Part shown: positions 1 through 9,797 of the stretch, in pieces
Position numbering within the stretch: position 1 is the stretch's first letter
Layout: every line of letters begins with the position of its first letter
From: Sphingobacterium sp. GVS05A
GTDB taxonomy: Bacteria > Bacteroidota > Bacteroidia > Sphingobacteriales > Sphingobacteriaceae
Direction of reading: 5' to 3'
Length of the DNA stretch: 64,000 bases
Assembly (NCBI RefSeq): GCF_019969845.1
Contig: NZ_JAHXYR010000001.1
Location: 930,001-994,000 of the forward strand
Notes under the pieces: model-generated
What the model was told of the DNA's origin: nothing
The model's database searches: none
The model's input: only the letters and a program-made list of their open reading frames with translations
Made by a program: the position numbers and the translations under genes

Positions 1-27
1 CAACATTAGTTGAGCTCTTTGTAGTCT

Positions 28-117
28 TGGCGGAAGAGGCGGGATTCGAACCCGCGGTACCGTTTCCAGTACGACAGTTTAGCAAACTGTTCCTTTCGGC
101 CACTCAGGCACCCTTCC
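28..117 (-). tRNA. tRNA-Ser(GCU)
   Basis: Read on the minus strand the segment folds as a class II tRNA: a 7-bp acceptor beginning GGAAGGG, a D arm, an anticodon stem-loop with anticodon GCT (plus-strand positions 81-83), a long variable arm typical of serine tRNAs, and a T arm with TTCGAAT. The 3' CCA is encoded at 30-28. It decodes AGC/AGU serine codons. A consensus Bacteroidota promoter lies just upstream. Confidence 0.97.
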
Positions 118-131
118 GTGTTTTGACATTG

Positions 132-162
132 CAAACATAAGGCAATTATTTGAATCTGCAAA
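132..162 (-). promoter_or_regulatory. Promoter of tRNA-Ser
   Basis: On the minus strand a TTTG box (plus 159-162) is followed after 19 bp by TATGTTTG (plus 132-139), matching the Bacteroidota housekeeping consensus TTG-N19/20-TAnnTTTG. The predicted start of transcription is a few bases before the tRNA 5' end. Confidence 0.75.
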
Positions 163-244
163 GCCTAAATATCAAAAAAAATGCAAAAAAAACGTAACGT
201 TACAATAAGCATTTGAATTTCAATTTGTTGTTTAGCAATTAAAA

Positions 245-2362
245 TCACATTGTTTTTTTGCTTAAATCATAATCCACCCGCACATGGTAGATACTTTTGA
301 GCATAGCCTTGAAAATGACAGCCGATTCGGTGATATCTTTCAATGTGATATTACTATTGTTGAACTGTCCGCGCATCAATTTGTGTTCAATTATTTTATC
401 AACCAGATTATTGATGGACTCTTCCGAGGGTTCTTTTAACGCTCTGGATGCAGCTTCAACAGAGTCGGCCATCATCAATACTGCCGTTTCTTTAGAGAAA
501 GGGATGGGGCCGGGGTAGGTGAATAAAGATTCGTCCACGAGTTTGTCTGGATTATTTTTAACAAATAAATTATAAAAATAGTCTACACGTGTGGTACCGT
601 GGTGTGTTCGGATAAAGTCAAGGATAACCTCGGGAAGCTGATGTTTCTTGGCGACATCAACACCTTTGATGACATGGGAGATGATGATCTGTGCACTTTG
701 CTCTGGAGAGAGTTCATCATGTGGATTTTTCTCTGTTTTTTGATTCTCAATGAAAAATTGCGGATTGGTCAATTTACCAATGTCATGGTACAGGGCGCCG
801 GCACGGACCAATAGGGGATTACCCCCGATTTTATAAATTGCGGCCTCCGCCAGATTGGCTACCTGTAGGGAGTGCTGAAAAGTGCCTGGAGCTTTAAAGG
901 AAAGTTCCCGCAATAATTTGGAGTTACTATTGGTGAGTTCCATCAAGGTTAAATCAGAAACAATGCCAAAAAGTTTCTCGAAGGCATAGATCATTGGATA
1001 GGCAAGCAAAGTGATCATCACACTAACCAAGAAGGGAAGGAGATCTGTCCAGTAAATGGTGTCAATAGAGCCATTTCTTGTGACTACTAATCCAATGTAA
1101 GCGACCCAGTATGTTCCGAGGATGATCGCTGATGAAACGAACAATTGTTCTCGCTTGACCAATGTCTTGATACTGTATATCGCGACGATGCCCGCCATAA
1201 ATTGTAAAAAGACAAACTCAAAACTGTTCGGTACAAATAGTCCCGCCAAAAGGACCATCAATAGATGGATATTCAGTGCGACCCTTGTGTCGAATAGGAT
1301 ACGGATGATAATGGGGACCGCACAAAATGGAATAAAGTACAGGTTTGGTATTTTGATCTTGATAGCCCAGGAAAGTACAGCAAGCATACCGATGATAACG
1401 ATCATGATAATCATCAATAACCTGTTGTTGAAATAGATGTCTTTACGGAAAAGAAACAGAAAGACCATAAGTATGGAAAGAGCAAGGGATATAATGAGAA
1501 ATTGCCCTAGGGTTACATAGTTTTGATTTCCACTTATTTTTCCTTCGTCTTCATATACCTTACGTAATGATTCTAGCTTTTGGTAAGTCTCATTGGATAT
1601 AATCTTTTCTTTTTCAGCGATCAGTTCACCTTTTTGGACAACACCCCGGGTAACGGATATATTGGCGATGGCATTTTGTTCCAATGCTTCGGTCTGCTGG
1701 TCGTTATAAATATAATTAATTGTGATATAGTTTTTTAATGTTTCCTCTAGCCAACCTTTTTGTTTTATTTTGGTCAGCTTAGGCATTAATTCGTCCATAT
1801 AGCCATAGGAGCTCTCGATGGTATAGCAATCAGCCGTGTTTTTTTGTGAGGCAACTTTGTCTTGTATTAACGTAAAATTATAATGTTTTGAAGCCGGTGA
1901 TTTCTCGTTGTTGCGGTTTTGAAACCGATTATTCAACGAGAGTATCCCTTTTCCATAGAGATGGTTTAATATCGCATTTCCGGCACTGCGGTAATCGTTT
2001 ATATTTTCATGTGTCGTGTCGAGTTTGCTACTTTGCCATTTTTCAGACAAATCAGTATTGAACTGATCAATCTGCTCTTTGCTAGTTGTTGTGTTGGCGT
2101 TATAAATTGGCTGGATTGTATTCAATATACCTTTTTTGTCCGCATTGAGCTCCTCCTGCGTCTTGAGGATCGCAAAATTGTAAGGGGATATTAAATTTTC
2201 ATGGTTCCATACTTTTCCTTTTTGGAATTCATAACGGAATCGCGGTTGTTTGGGAAGAAAAATACAGATCAGAACGATAGTGATCAATATTAATCCAATT
2301 TTTCGGATGAGATTTTCTGTCGTGTTTAATTCTCTTTTATATTTTATTTTTAATCTTCCCAC
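245..2362 (-). CDS. 7TM-HD family membrane phosphohydrolase (PgpH/YqfF-like)
   Basis: This 705-aa protein has the PgpH/YqfF layout: one N-terminal membrane segment (about 21-37), an extracytoplasmic domain to about 285, a cluster of membrane segments (286-460), and a cytoplasmic HD domain. Metal ligands are visible: H497, the HD pair H526-D527, H563, H587/H588 and D633. In characterised members (Listeria PgpH) the HD domain hydrolyses the second messenger c-di-AMP; here that activity is inferred from family membership only. The gene points away from rpe and starts with ATG. The length is usual for the family. Confidence 0.88.
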   Translation of the reverse strand: MGRLKIKYKRELNTTENLIRKIGLILITIVLICIFLPKQPRFRYEFQKGKVWNHENLISPYNFAILKTQEELNADKKGILNTIQPIYNANTTTSKEQIDQFNTDLSEKWQSSKLDTTHENINDYRSAGNAILNHLYGKGILSLNNRFQNRNNEKSPASKHYNFTLIQDKVASQKNTADCYTIESSYGYMDELMPKLTKIKQKGWLEETLKNYITINYIYNDQQTEALEQNAIANISVTRGVVQKGELIAEKEKIISNETYQKLESLRKVYEDEGKISGNQNYVTLGQFLIISLALSILMVFLFLFRKDIYFNNRLLMIIMIVIIGMLAVLSWAIKIKIPNLYFIPFCAVPIIIRILFDTRVALNIHLLMVLLAGLFVPNSFEFVFLQFMAGIVAIYSIKTLVKREQLFVSSAIILGTYWVAYIGLVVTRNGSIDTIYWTDLLPFLVSVMITLLAYPMIYAFEKLFGIVSDLTLMELTNSNSKLLRELSFKAPGTFQHSLQVANLAEAAIYKIGGNPLLVRAGALYHDIGKLTNPQFFIENQKTEKNPHDELSPEQSAQIIISHVIKGVDVAKKHQLPEVILDFIRTHHGTTRVDYFYNLFVKNNPDKLVDESLFTYPGPIPFSKETAVLMMADSVEAASRALKEPSEESINNLVDKIIEHKLMRGQFNNSNITLKDITESAVIFKAMLKSIYHVRVDYDLSKKTM

Positions 2363-2470
2363 AGTGAACGATGTTTTTATATAAAGTTAATATACAAATG
2401 TAGTTATAATTTATTTTTTGTGGATTCTGCCGAAGCGATTTGAATCATGTTAAATGTGGGGAATGCTGTG

Positions 2471-2497
2471 TTGAACGGAAAATACTTGTTATCTTTG
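2471..2497 (+). promoter_or_regulatory. Promoter of rpe
   Basis: TTG at 2471-2473 and TATCTTTG at 2490-2497 (spacer 16) fit the Bacteroidota promoter pattern. The box lies inside a possible upstream extension of the rpe frame, which argues that translation starts at the ATG at 2513. Confidence 0.6.
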
Positions 2498-2512
2498 CAA
2501 AAAAAACACAAC

Positions 2513-3193
2513 ATGTCAACAAAATCACATCTAATTGCACCATCCGTTCTTGCTGCAGACTTCGCAAAATTATACGATGATATCATCATGGTAAACAATA
2601 GTGAGGCTGATTGGTTTCATATCGATATTATGGACGGCGTTTTTGTGCCGAATATCTCGTTTGGATTTCCCGTCATGCAAGCTATTGCGAAGCATGCCAC
2701 CAAACCGTTGGATGTACATTTGATGATTGTTGATCCTGATCGTTATTTACAGGTATGTAAGGATTCGGGAGCAGAAATAATTACCGTACATTATGAGGCT
2801 TGTACGCATTTGCACCGTACATTGGCGGCTATCAAAGAGTTAGGCTGTAAAGCTGGGGTTGCATTGAATCCACATACACCTGTAGCACTTTTGAAAGATG
2901 TTTTGGCCGATCTGGATCTTGTGTGTCTGATGTCTGTCAATCCTGGATTTGGTGGACAGAAGTTTATCTCAAATACGTATGCCAAAGTACAGGAACTCCG
3001 TGCAATGGCTAAAGGTGTCAACGATGGATTGCTGATTGAAATTGATGGGGGAGTTACCACAGCCAATGCTGCTCAACTGTTGAAAGCTGGTGCAGATGTA
3101 TTGGTCGCGGGTTCTTTTGTATTCAATGCTGCTGCGCCTTTGGATACCATTAAATCGCTGAAAGATATAGATATAAATATAGAAAATATATAA
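2513..3193 (+). CDS. rpe: Ribulose-phosphate 3-epimerase
   Basis: The 226-aa product interconverts D-ribulose 5-phosphate and D-xylulose 5-phosphate in the pentose phosphate pathway. It is a single TIM barrel with family signatures: the metal site H36-x-D38 in HIDIMDG, H69, the phosphate-side NPGFGGQ (143-149) and D178 in EIDGG. The frame is open upstream to 2447, but a TAnnTTTG box sits in that extension and the start at 2513 gives the usual family length, so the short form is preferred. The gene is followed by a clear terminator and appears monocistronic. Confidence 0.96.
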   Translation: MSTKSHLIAPSVLAADFAKLYDDIIMVNNSEADWFHIDIMDGVFVPNISFGFPVMQAIAKHATKPLDVHLMIVDPDRYLQVCKDSGAEIITVHYEACTHLHRTLAAIKELGCKAGVALNPHTPVALLKDVLADLDLVCLMSVNPGFGGQKFISNTYAKVQELRAMAKGVNDGLLIEIDGGVTTANAAQLLKAGADVLVAGSFVFNAAAPLDTIKSLKDIDINIENI

Positions 3194-3201
3194 AGATAAG
3201 A

Positions 3202-3237
3202 AGAGGTGATTTAGTAAAATAAATCGCCTCTTTTTTT
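3202..3237 (+). terminator. Rho-independent terminator after rpe
   Basis: A 12-bp stem (3202-3213 with 3220-3231, one G-T pair) is followed by a run of seven T. Confidence 0.9.
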
Positions 3238-3557
3238 GGATGGATAAGGCGAAAAAAATAGTTTCAAAAAAAAATGGCTGGATTGCATAAGTTCTGTTTA
3301 GAACAATTCCAAATTGATTTAAATAAATTGAATGCATGCGTTTAAAGTTGGATTTTCACTATTTTTGTATTTAGTCATAATAGTTGATTTACGGTAAATG
3401 AATCAACTTAAAAATGCGAACTGAACGGGCAATTTATAATTTAATGTAGGAAGGCTGCACAGGTTATATATTCGCTTAATTATATTACAGACACGGTAGT
3501 GTAGGAGGATAGGAGTATATCTGCTGAACTACCCTTAAAATAGAAAGATTGATATCT
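3238..3557 (+). other. Intergenic region and probable long leader of acnB
   Basis: There is no gene here. A TAnnTTTG match (TATTTTTG, 3360-3367) without a good -33 box is the best promoter candidate, giving a leader of roughly 185 nt. The leader contains an 8-bp hairpin (3382-3389 with 3401-3408) and a 6-bp stem GGTAGT/ACTACC (3495-3500 with 3528-3533) that encloses an AGGAGG at 3503-3508, about 50 nt before the ATG. Regulation by the leader is a guess. Confidence 0.35.
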
Positions 3558-6320
3558 ATGAGTATTTACAACGATTACGTACAAGAGGTTGTAGAACGAG
3601 AAGGCCAAGGGTTACATCCTAAGCCTATTGACGGAGCAGAATTACTAAGTGAAGTAATTGCTCAGATTAAAGATTTAAACAATGAAAATAGAGCAGAATC
3701 TTTAAGATTGTTTATCTATAATACCTTGCCGGGCACAACCCCTGCAGCTGGTGTTAAGGCGCAGTTCTTAAAAGAAATTATTCTGGGTGAATCAGTTGTT
3801 GCTGAGATCACAGCTGATTTTGCTTTTGAGCTATTGTCTCATATGAAGGGTGGACCTTCTATCAACGTATTATTGGATCTTGCTTTAGGTGCTGATGCTG
3901 CGATCGCAAGTCAAGCTGCGGAAGTACTTAAAACACAAGTTTTCTTATATGATGCAGATACTGCTCGTTTGAAGGACGCTTATGAACAAGGTAATGCTAT
4001 CGCAAAAGATATCTTGGAAAGCTATGCAAAAGCTGAATTTTTCACGAAACTTCCTGAAGTAACTGAAGAAATTCAGGTGGTTACTTTTATCGCAGGTGAA
4101 GGTGATATCTCTACAGATTTACTATCTCCGGGTAACCAAGCGCACTCGCGTTCTGATCGTGAATTACACGGTAAATGTATGATCACTCCAGAAGCACAAC
4201 AACAAATCCAGGATCTACAGGCACAGCATCCAGGTAAAAGTGTGATGTTGATCGCCGAAAGAGGTACAATGGGTGTGGGATCCTCACGGATGTCAGGTGT
4301 GAATAATGTGGCCTTATGGACCGGTAAACAAGCTAGCCCTTATGTTCCTTTTGTAAACATCGCGCCAATTGTCGGTGGTACGAATGGTATCTCGCCAATT
4401 TTCTTGACAACAGTAGATGTTACAGGTGGTATTGGTATCGATCTTAAAAACTGGGTAAAGAAAGTTGATGAAAACGGAAATGTTATTCGCAATGATAAAA
4501 ATGAGCCTGTTTTAGAAGAGGTTTATTCTGTTGCTACAGGTACTGTATTAACTATCAATACAAAAACAAAAAAATTATATAATGGTGAGCAGGAGCTAAT
4601 TGATATTTCAAAAGCATTGACACCACAAAAAATGGAGTTTATCAAAGCGGGTGGTTCTTATGCTATCGTATTTGGTAAAAAAATCCAAACTTTCGCAGCA
4701 CAAACTTTAGGTATCCAAGCACCTACAGTATTTGCTCCTTCGAAAGAAATCACCATTGAAGGACAAGGCTTAACCGCTGTAGAAAAAATCTTCAACAAAA
4801 ATGCGGTTGGTGTAACACCAGGTAAAGTATTACATGCTGGTTCTGACGTTCGCGTGAAAGTGAACATTGTCGGTTCTCAAGATACGACAGGTTTAATGAC
4901 TGCACAGGAGTTGGAAGCAATGGCTGCCACAGTAATTGCTCCTACGGTTGACGGTGCTTATCAATCAGGTTGTCATACAGCATCTGTTTGGGATAAGAAA
5001 GCGCAAGCGAACATTCCCAAATTGATGAAATTTATGAACGATTTTGGTTTGATCACAGCACGCGATCCAAAAGGCGTTTATCACTCTATGACAGACGTGA
5101 TCCACAAAGTATTAAATGATATTACGATTGACGAATGGGCAATCATCATTGGTGGTGACTCGCATACACGGATGTCTAAAGGTGTTGCTTTTGGAGCTGA
5201 CTCGGGTACTGTTGCATTGGCATTGGCTACGGGTGAAGCTTCGATGCCGATTCCTGAATCTGTAAAAGTTACTTTCAAGGGTAGTATGAAAGAACACATG
5301 GATTTCCGTGATGTTGTACATGCCACACAAGCGCAGATGTTACAGCAATTCGCTGGAGAAAACGTTTTCCAAGGTAGAATCATTGAAGTTCATATCGGTA
5401 CTTTACTTGCCGACCAGGCCTTTACTTTTACGGACTGGACAGCGGAGATGAAAGCAAAAGCATCCATCTGTATTTCACAAGATGATACATTAATTGAATC
5501 TTTAGAAATCGCTAAAAATCGTATCCAAATCATGATTGATAAGGGTATGGAAAATAAAAACAACGTTTTGCAGGGTTTGATCGATAAAGCGAACAAGCGT
5601 ATTGAGGAAATCAGATCTGGCGCGAAACCAGCCTTGACGCCAGATAACAATGCGAAATACTATGCTGAGGTTGTCGTTGACTTGGATCTTATCGAAGAAC
5701 CAATGATTGCGGATCCAGATGTAAATAACGCAGACGTTTCTAAACGTTATACACACGACACTATTCGTGATCTTTCTTACTATGGTGGAAACAAAAAGGT
5801 AGATTTAGGTTTCGTAGGTTCATGTATGGTGCACAAGGACGATTTGAAAATCGTTTCGAAAATGTTGCGGAATATCGAACAGCAAAAAGGTGTTGTTACT
5901 TTTGAGGCACCATTGGTTGTAGCGGCTCCGACGTATAATATCATTGATGAGTTGAAAGCTGAAGGCGATTGGGAATTTTTGCAAAAATACTCTGGATTTG
6001 AGTTCAGTGATGCTTTGCCAAAAAGCACTGCCCGTACAGAATACGAAAATATCATGTATCTGGAGCGTCCTGGTTGTAACCTTTGTATGGGTAACCAAGA
6101 GAAAGCTGCTAAAGGTGATACAGTGATGGCTACTTCAACACGTTTGTTTCAAGGTCGTGTCGTAGAGGACAGAGATGGTAAAAAAGGAGAATCCTTATTG
6201 GCATCTACGCCTGTCGTCGTACTTTCAGCTATTTTAGGCCGTATTCCTAATATTGAAGAATACAAAGCTGCTGTCGAAGGCATTAACTTAACTAAATTTG
6301 CGCCTATTCCGACAAAGTAA
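3558..6320 (+). CDS. acnB: Bifunctional aconitate hydratase 2 / 2-methylisocitrate dehydratase (AcnB type)
   Basis: This 920-aa protein has the AcnB architecture: an N-terminal helical HEAT-like domain, then the swivel domain, then the Fe-S aconitase core. The [4Fe-4S] ligands are visible as C756 (in GSCM) and C840/C843 (in GCNLC). It isomerises citrate to isocitrate in the TCA cycle; AcnB enzymes may also act on 2-methyl-cis-aconitate. It is about 55 aa longer than the E. coli enzyme. The frame is open from a TTG at 3549, but the ATG at 3558 is more plausible. It lies 51 bp upstream of a second aconitase with no terminator between, so the two are probably co-transcribed. Confidence 0.95.
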   Translation: MSIYNDYVQEVVEREGQGLHPKPIDGAELLSEVIAQIKDLNNENRAESLRLFIYNTLPGTTPAAGVKAQFLKEIILGESVVAEITADFAFELLSHMKGGPSINVLLDLALGADAAIASQAAEVLKTQVFLYDADTARLKDAYEQGNAIAKDILESYAKAEFFTKLPEVTEEIQVVTFIAGEGDISTDLLSPGNQAHSRSDRELHGKCMITPEAQQQIQDLQAQHPGKSVMLIAERGTMGVGSSRMSGVNNVALWTGKQASPYVPFVNIAPIVGGTNGISPIFLTTVDVTGGIGIDLKNWVKKVDENGNVIRNDKNEPVLEEVYSVATGTVLTINTKTKKLYNGEQELIDISKALTPQKMEFIKAGGSYAIVFGKKIQTFAAQTLGIQAPTVFAPSKEITIEGQGLTAVEKIFNKNAVGVTPGKVLHAGSDVRVKVNIVGSQDTTGLMTAQELEAMAATVIAPTVDGAYQSGCHTASVWDKKAQANIPKLMKFMNDFGLITARDPKGVYHSMTDVIHKVLNDITIDEWAIIIGGDSHTRMSKGVAFGADSGTVALALATGEASMPIPESVKVTFKGSMKEHMDFRDVVHATQAQMLQQFAGENVFQGRIIEVHIGTLLADQAFTFTDWTAEMKAKASICISQDDTLIESLEIAKNRIQIMIDKGMENKNNVLQGLIDKANKRIEEIRSGAKPALTPDNNAKYYAEVVVDLDLIEEPMIADPDVNNADVSKRYTHDTIRDLSYYGGNKKVDLGFVGSCMVHKDDLKIVSKMLRNIEQQKGVVTFEAPLVVAAPTYNIIDELKAEGDWEFLQKYSGFEFSDALPKSTARTEYENIMYLERPGCNLCMGNQEKAAKGDTVMATSTRLFQGRVVEDRDGKKGESLLASTPVVVLSAILGRIPNIEEYKAAVEGINLTKFAPIPTK

Positions 6321-6371
6321 AAAGCTATCAGGGTTTCAGTAACTTAATTAAATAACATAAATAAGAGAGAT

Positions 6372-8639
6372 ATGGCTTTTGATGTAGATATGATTAAAAA
6401 GGTGTACAGCCGTTATGATGAGCGCATTGCTGCGGCTCGTCAGGTGGTGAACAAACCTTTGACTTTATCTGAGAAAATTTTATATGCCCACCTTTGGGAT
6501 GGTAATGCGACAGAAGATTATAAACGTGGCGTTTCCTACGTTGATTTTGCTCCTGATCGTGTAGCGATGCAAGACGCAACTGCACAAATGGCTTTATTGC
6601 AATTTATGCAGGCTGGACGTCCAAAGGTAGCAGTTCCTTCTACCGTTCACTGTGATCACTTGATCCAGGCGAAAGAAGGTGCAGATAAAGATTTAGCTCG
6701 TGCTAAAAACGAAAGTTCGGAAGTATTTAACTTTTTGAGCTCTGTTTCAAATAAATATGGTATAGGTTTCTGGAAACCGGGAGCAGGTATTATCCATCAG
6801 GTTGTATTGGAAAACTATGCATTCCCAGGTGGTATGATGATCGGTACGGATTCGCATACTGTAAATGCCGGTGGTTTAGGTATGGTTGCCATCGGTGTAG
6901 GTGGTGCTGATGCTTGTGATGTGATGGCTGGTTTACCTTGGGAGCTTAAATTTCCCAAATTGATCGGTGTTAAATTAACAGGTAAATTGAGTGGTTGGGC
7001 TGCTGCAAAAGACGTTATCCTAAAAGTTGCTGGTATCTTAACTGTAAAAGGAGGAACTGGTGCAATCGTTGAATATTTTGGCGAAGGTGCGGAGTCCCTA
7101 TCTTGTACAGGTAAGGGTACAATCTGTAACATGGGCGCAGAAATTGGTGCCACGACTTCAACATTTGGTTACGATGAGTCCATGGAGCGTTACCTTCGTG
7201 CGACGGGCCGTGCTGAAGTTGCGGATGCTGCCAATGCCATCAAACAACACTTGACAGCTGATGCTGAAGTTTATGCTAATCCGGAGCAATATTTTGATCA
7301 ATTGATCGAAATCAATCTTTCGGAACTCGAGCCTTCATTAAATGGGCCATTCACGCCAGATTTATATACGCCAGTGTCACGCATGCGTGAAGAGGCTGAT
7401 AAGAATGGCTGGCCTTTGAAAGTGGAGTGGGGATTGATCGGATCCTGTACAAACTCTTCATATGAGGATTTGTCGCGCGCCGCTTCTATTGCCAAACAAG
7501 CTGTTGATAAAGGATTGATCACCAAAGCTGAATTTGGTATCAACCCGGGCTCTGAGCAAGTTCGTTTTACAGCGGATCGTGATGGTTTATTAAAAACATT
7601 TGAAGATCTTAACGCAACGATATTCACCAATGCTTGTGGTCCATGTATCGGTATGTGGGATCGTGTAGGTGCGGACAAACAAGAGAAAAACACGATTGTT
7701 CACTCGTTCAACCGTAACTTTGCAAAACGTGCGGATGGCAATCCAAATACCTATGCATTTGTTGCTTCACCAGAACTGGTTGCTGCAATTGCAATTTCCG
7801 GTGATTTGGGCTTTAATCCTGTTACGGATACATTAACGAACAATAAAGGTGAGCAAGTGAAGTTGGATCCTCCTGTGGGAGATGAATTACCAACAAAAGG
7901 ATTTGCTGTTGATGATCCGGGATATCAGGCTCCTGCAGCGGATGGTAGTGCTATCGTTGTTGACGTAGCACCGACATCAGACCGTCTACAATTGTTGGAA
8001 CCTTTTGCAGCTTGGGAAGGTACAGACTTAAAAGGTTTGAAATTATTGATCAAAGCAAAAGGTAAATGTACGACGGATCATATTTCTATGGCTGGTCCTT
8101 GGTTGAAATACCGTGGTCACTTAGATAATATCTCAAATAATATGCTGATCGGTGCGGTTAACTTTTTCAATGAGAAAACCGATAACGTGAAGAATCAATT
8201 GACAGGTGAATATGGTCCTGTTCCTGCAACGCAACGTGACTATAAAGCACATAACATCGGATCAATTGTGGTAGGGGATGAGAACTATGGTGAAGGGTCT
8301 TCCCGTGAGCATGCCGCGATGGAACCTCGTCATTTGGGTGTCCGCGCAGTATTGGTTAAATCTTTTGCTCGTATTCACGAGACGAACCTGAAAAAACAAG
8401 GTATGTTGGGTTTAACTTTCGCTAACAAAGACGACTATAACAAAATTCAAGAAAATGATACGATTGATATCCTAGGCTTGACGGAGTTTGCTCCTGGTAA
8501 ACCATTGACTCTTGTCTTGCACCATGCAGATGGAACACAAGAGCAGATCTTGGCAAACCATACCTACAATGCACAACAGATCGAATGGTTTAAAGCCGGT
8601 GGTGCTTTGAATATCATTCGTAAGAATCAAGCGAAATAA
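6372..8639 (+). CDS. acnA: Aconitate hydratase, mitochondrial/AcnA type
   Basis: The 755-aa product is an aconitase with the mitochondrial-type domain order (core domains 1-3, linker, C-terminal swivel domain). Cluster cysteines are C359 (GSCTNS) and C422/C425 (ACGPCIG), the same spacing as in mitochondrial aconitase. It catalyses citrate-isocitrate isomerisation. It follows acnB directly on the same strand and ends at a strong terminator, so the unit is a two-gene aconitase operon of two different families. The symbol acnA is used loosely; the protein is closer to eukaryotic mitochondrial aconitase than to E. coli AcnA (about 890 aa). Confidence 0.95.
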   Translation: MAFDVDMIKKVYSRYDERIAAARQVVNKPLTLSEKILYAHLWDGNATEDYKRGVSYVDFAPDRVAMQDATAQMALLQFMQAGRPKVAVPSTVHCDHLIQAKEGADKDLARAKNESSEVFNFLSSVSNKYGIGFWKPGAGIIHQVVLENYAFPGGMMIGTDSHTVNAGGLGMVAIGVGGADACDVMAGLPWELKFPKLIGVKLTGKLSGWAAAKDVILKVAGILTVKGGTGAIVEYFGEGAESLSCTGKGTICNMGAEIGATTSTFGYDESMERYLRATGRAEVADAANAIKQHLTADAEVYANPEQYFDQLIEINLSELEPSLNGPFTPDLYTPVSRMREEADKNGWPLKVEWGLIGSCTNSSYEDLSRAASIAKQAVDKGLITKAEFGINPGSEQVRFTADRDGLLKTFEDLNATIFTNACGPCIGMWDRVGADKQEKNTIVHSFNRNFAKRADGNPNTYAFVASPELVAAIAISGDLGFNPVTDTLTNNKGEQVKLDPPVGDELPTKGFAVDDPGYQAPAADGSAIVVDVAPTSDRLQLLEPFAAWEGTDLKGLKLLIKAKGKCTTDHISMAGPWLKYRGHLDNISNNMLIGAVNFFNEKTDNVKNQLTGEYGPVPATQRDYKAHNIGSIVVGDENYGEGSSREHAAMEPRHLGVRAVLVKSFARIHETNLKKQGMLGLTFANKDDYNKIQENDTIDILGLTEFAPGKPLTLVLHHADGTQEQILANHTYNAQQIEWFKAGGALNIIRKNQAK

Positions 8640-8663
8640 ATTGATTCCATAAAAATTTAGTTT

Positions 8664-8697
8664 AAAAAGCTGCTTTCATCCGGAAGCAGCTTTTTTT
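8664..8697 (+). terminator. Terminator after the aconitase operon
   Basis: The stem AAAGCTGCTT/AAGCAGCTTT around 8666-8693 is followed by a T run. Confidence 0.9.
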
Positions 8698-8764
8698 ATA
8701 CAAACTCCTAGCTGGAAACATTTCTGTGATCTTCGTCATATTTTCCTAATTTCCATATAATTTA

Positions 8765-8796
8765 TTTGGTTATAAAATAGAATGAGGGTACTTTTG
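8765..8796 (+). promoter_or_regulatory. Promoter of the outer-membrane protein gene
   Basis: TTTG at 8765-8768, a 20-bp spacer and TACTTTTG at 8789-8796. It overlaps the first codons of the longest possible frame (start 8782), so the start at 8818 is preferred. Confidence 0.75.
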
Positions 8797-8817
8797 CCCA
8801 ACGTTTTTAGCGCCGAT

Positions 8818-9690
8818 ATGAGAAAAATATTTTTGACAATTGGAGCACTTGCATTAAGTGTTTCGAGTTTATTTGCACAGGAAAATCCAGAAATAGGAAA
8901 AAGCATTTTTAAACCAAGGAATTTAAGGACAGAAAGTAATAAAGGGAAGTTTTTCTTTTTTTGGGGGTATAACTTTTCTTCTTACGCAAAATCTGATATA
9001 CATTTTACAGGTCCAAATTATGATTTCATTCTCCATGATGTAAAAGCGGGTGACCGCCCAACGAAATTTGGGTCTACTTATTTTGACCCCGGTCGTTTGA
9101 CTATTCCACAATTTAATCTGCATTTTGGTTATTATATCAAGGACAATTACTCCATTTCCTTAGGCTGGGATCATATGAAATATGTTGTGGATATTCCACA
9201 ACAGGTCAAGATCACAGGTTATATTGGTGATGAAATCTCAAACCCTGGCATACCGACCGGAAATCGTGCAGGACAATATAATGGCGAAAAGATCACGGTG
9301 GATTCTGCAATGTTGACTTTTGAACATACAGATGGCTACAATTTTGCCTCCGTCGGGTTGGAGCGATACGATGATATCATCAACAACCGCAAAGGTCAAC
9401 AGGTGCTCACCATGGAGTCTGGTGTAGATGTAGGACTCTTGATTCCGCGTTCGGATGTACATCTTTTTGGTGAAGGCGGTAACCACTTCTGGAATATAGC
9501 CGGATATGGTGCTTCGGCAAAAGTAGGCTTACACTACCGTTTTTATAAAGGACTTTACCTGCAGGGAAATTTTAAAACAGGCTGGACGGATTTGTACAAT
9601 ATCCGCACAACGGGTAGAAGAGGCGTCGACAAAGCTACACAACAGATCTGGTTTTTTGAAAACTATTGGGCCTTGGGCTTTAGATTCTAA
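8818..9690 (+). CDS. Predicted outer-membrane beta-barrel protein, function unknown
   Basis: The 290-aa protein begins with a clear signal peptide (residues 1-20, cleavage after SLFA). The mature part is rich in aromatic residues with alternating patterns and ends in ...LGFRF, the terminal phenylalanine typical of outer-membrane barrels. I do not recognise a catalytic family. It has its own promoter and a strong terminator, so it is monocistronic. The longer start at 8782 would place 12 residues before the signal peptide and overlap the promoter, so it was rejected. Confidence 0.75.
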   Translation: MRKIFLTIGALALSVSSLFAQENPEIGKSIFKPRNLRTESNKGKFFFFWGYNFSSYAKSDIHFTGPNYDFILHDVKAGDRPTKFGSTYFDPGRLTIPQFNLHFGYYIKDNYSISLGWDHMKYVVDIPQQVKITGYIGDEISNPGIPTGNRAGQYNGEKITVDSAMLTFEHTDGYNFASVGLERYDDIINNRKGQQVLTMESGVDVGLLIPRSDVHLFGEGGNHFWNIAGYGASAKVGLHYRFYKGLYLQGNFKTGWTDLYNIRTTGRRGVDKATQQIWFFENYWALGFRF

Positions 9691-9707
9691 CGATTTCAAT
9701 CTATACT

Positions 9708-9750
9708 ATCATAGGAAAGGGGCTGTCAAAAACAGCCCCTTTCCTATGAT
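9708..9750. terminator. Bidirectional hairpin between convergent genes
   Basis: A perfect 19-bp inverted repeat (9708-9726 with 9732-9750) has a 5-nt loop of C and A on the plus strand. It separates the outer-membrane protein gene from the convergent MBL-fold gene. T runs are weak on both sides. Confidence 0.75.
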
Positions 9751-9797
9751 ATCTCTATCGGGAAACAAGATCATTTCATAAGCGAATCGAGGTTTTC

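Noticed and set aside
2447..2512. N-terminal extension of rpe
   Set aside because: The promoter -7 box TATCTTTG lies in it and the family length fits the later ATG.
3495..3533. Known riboswitch before acnB
   Set aside because: No recognised aptamer consensus; only simple stems are visible, so it is listed as a leader only.
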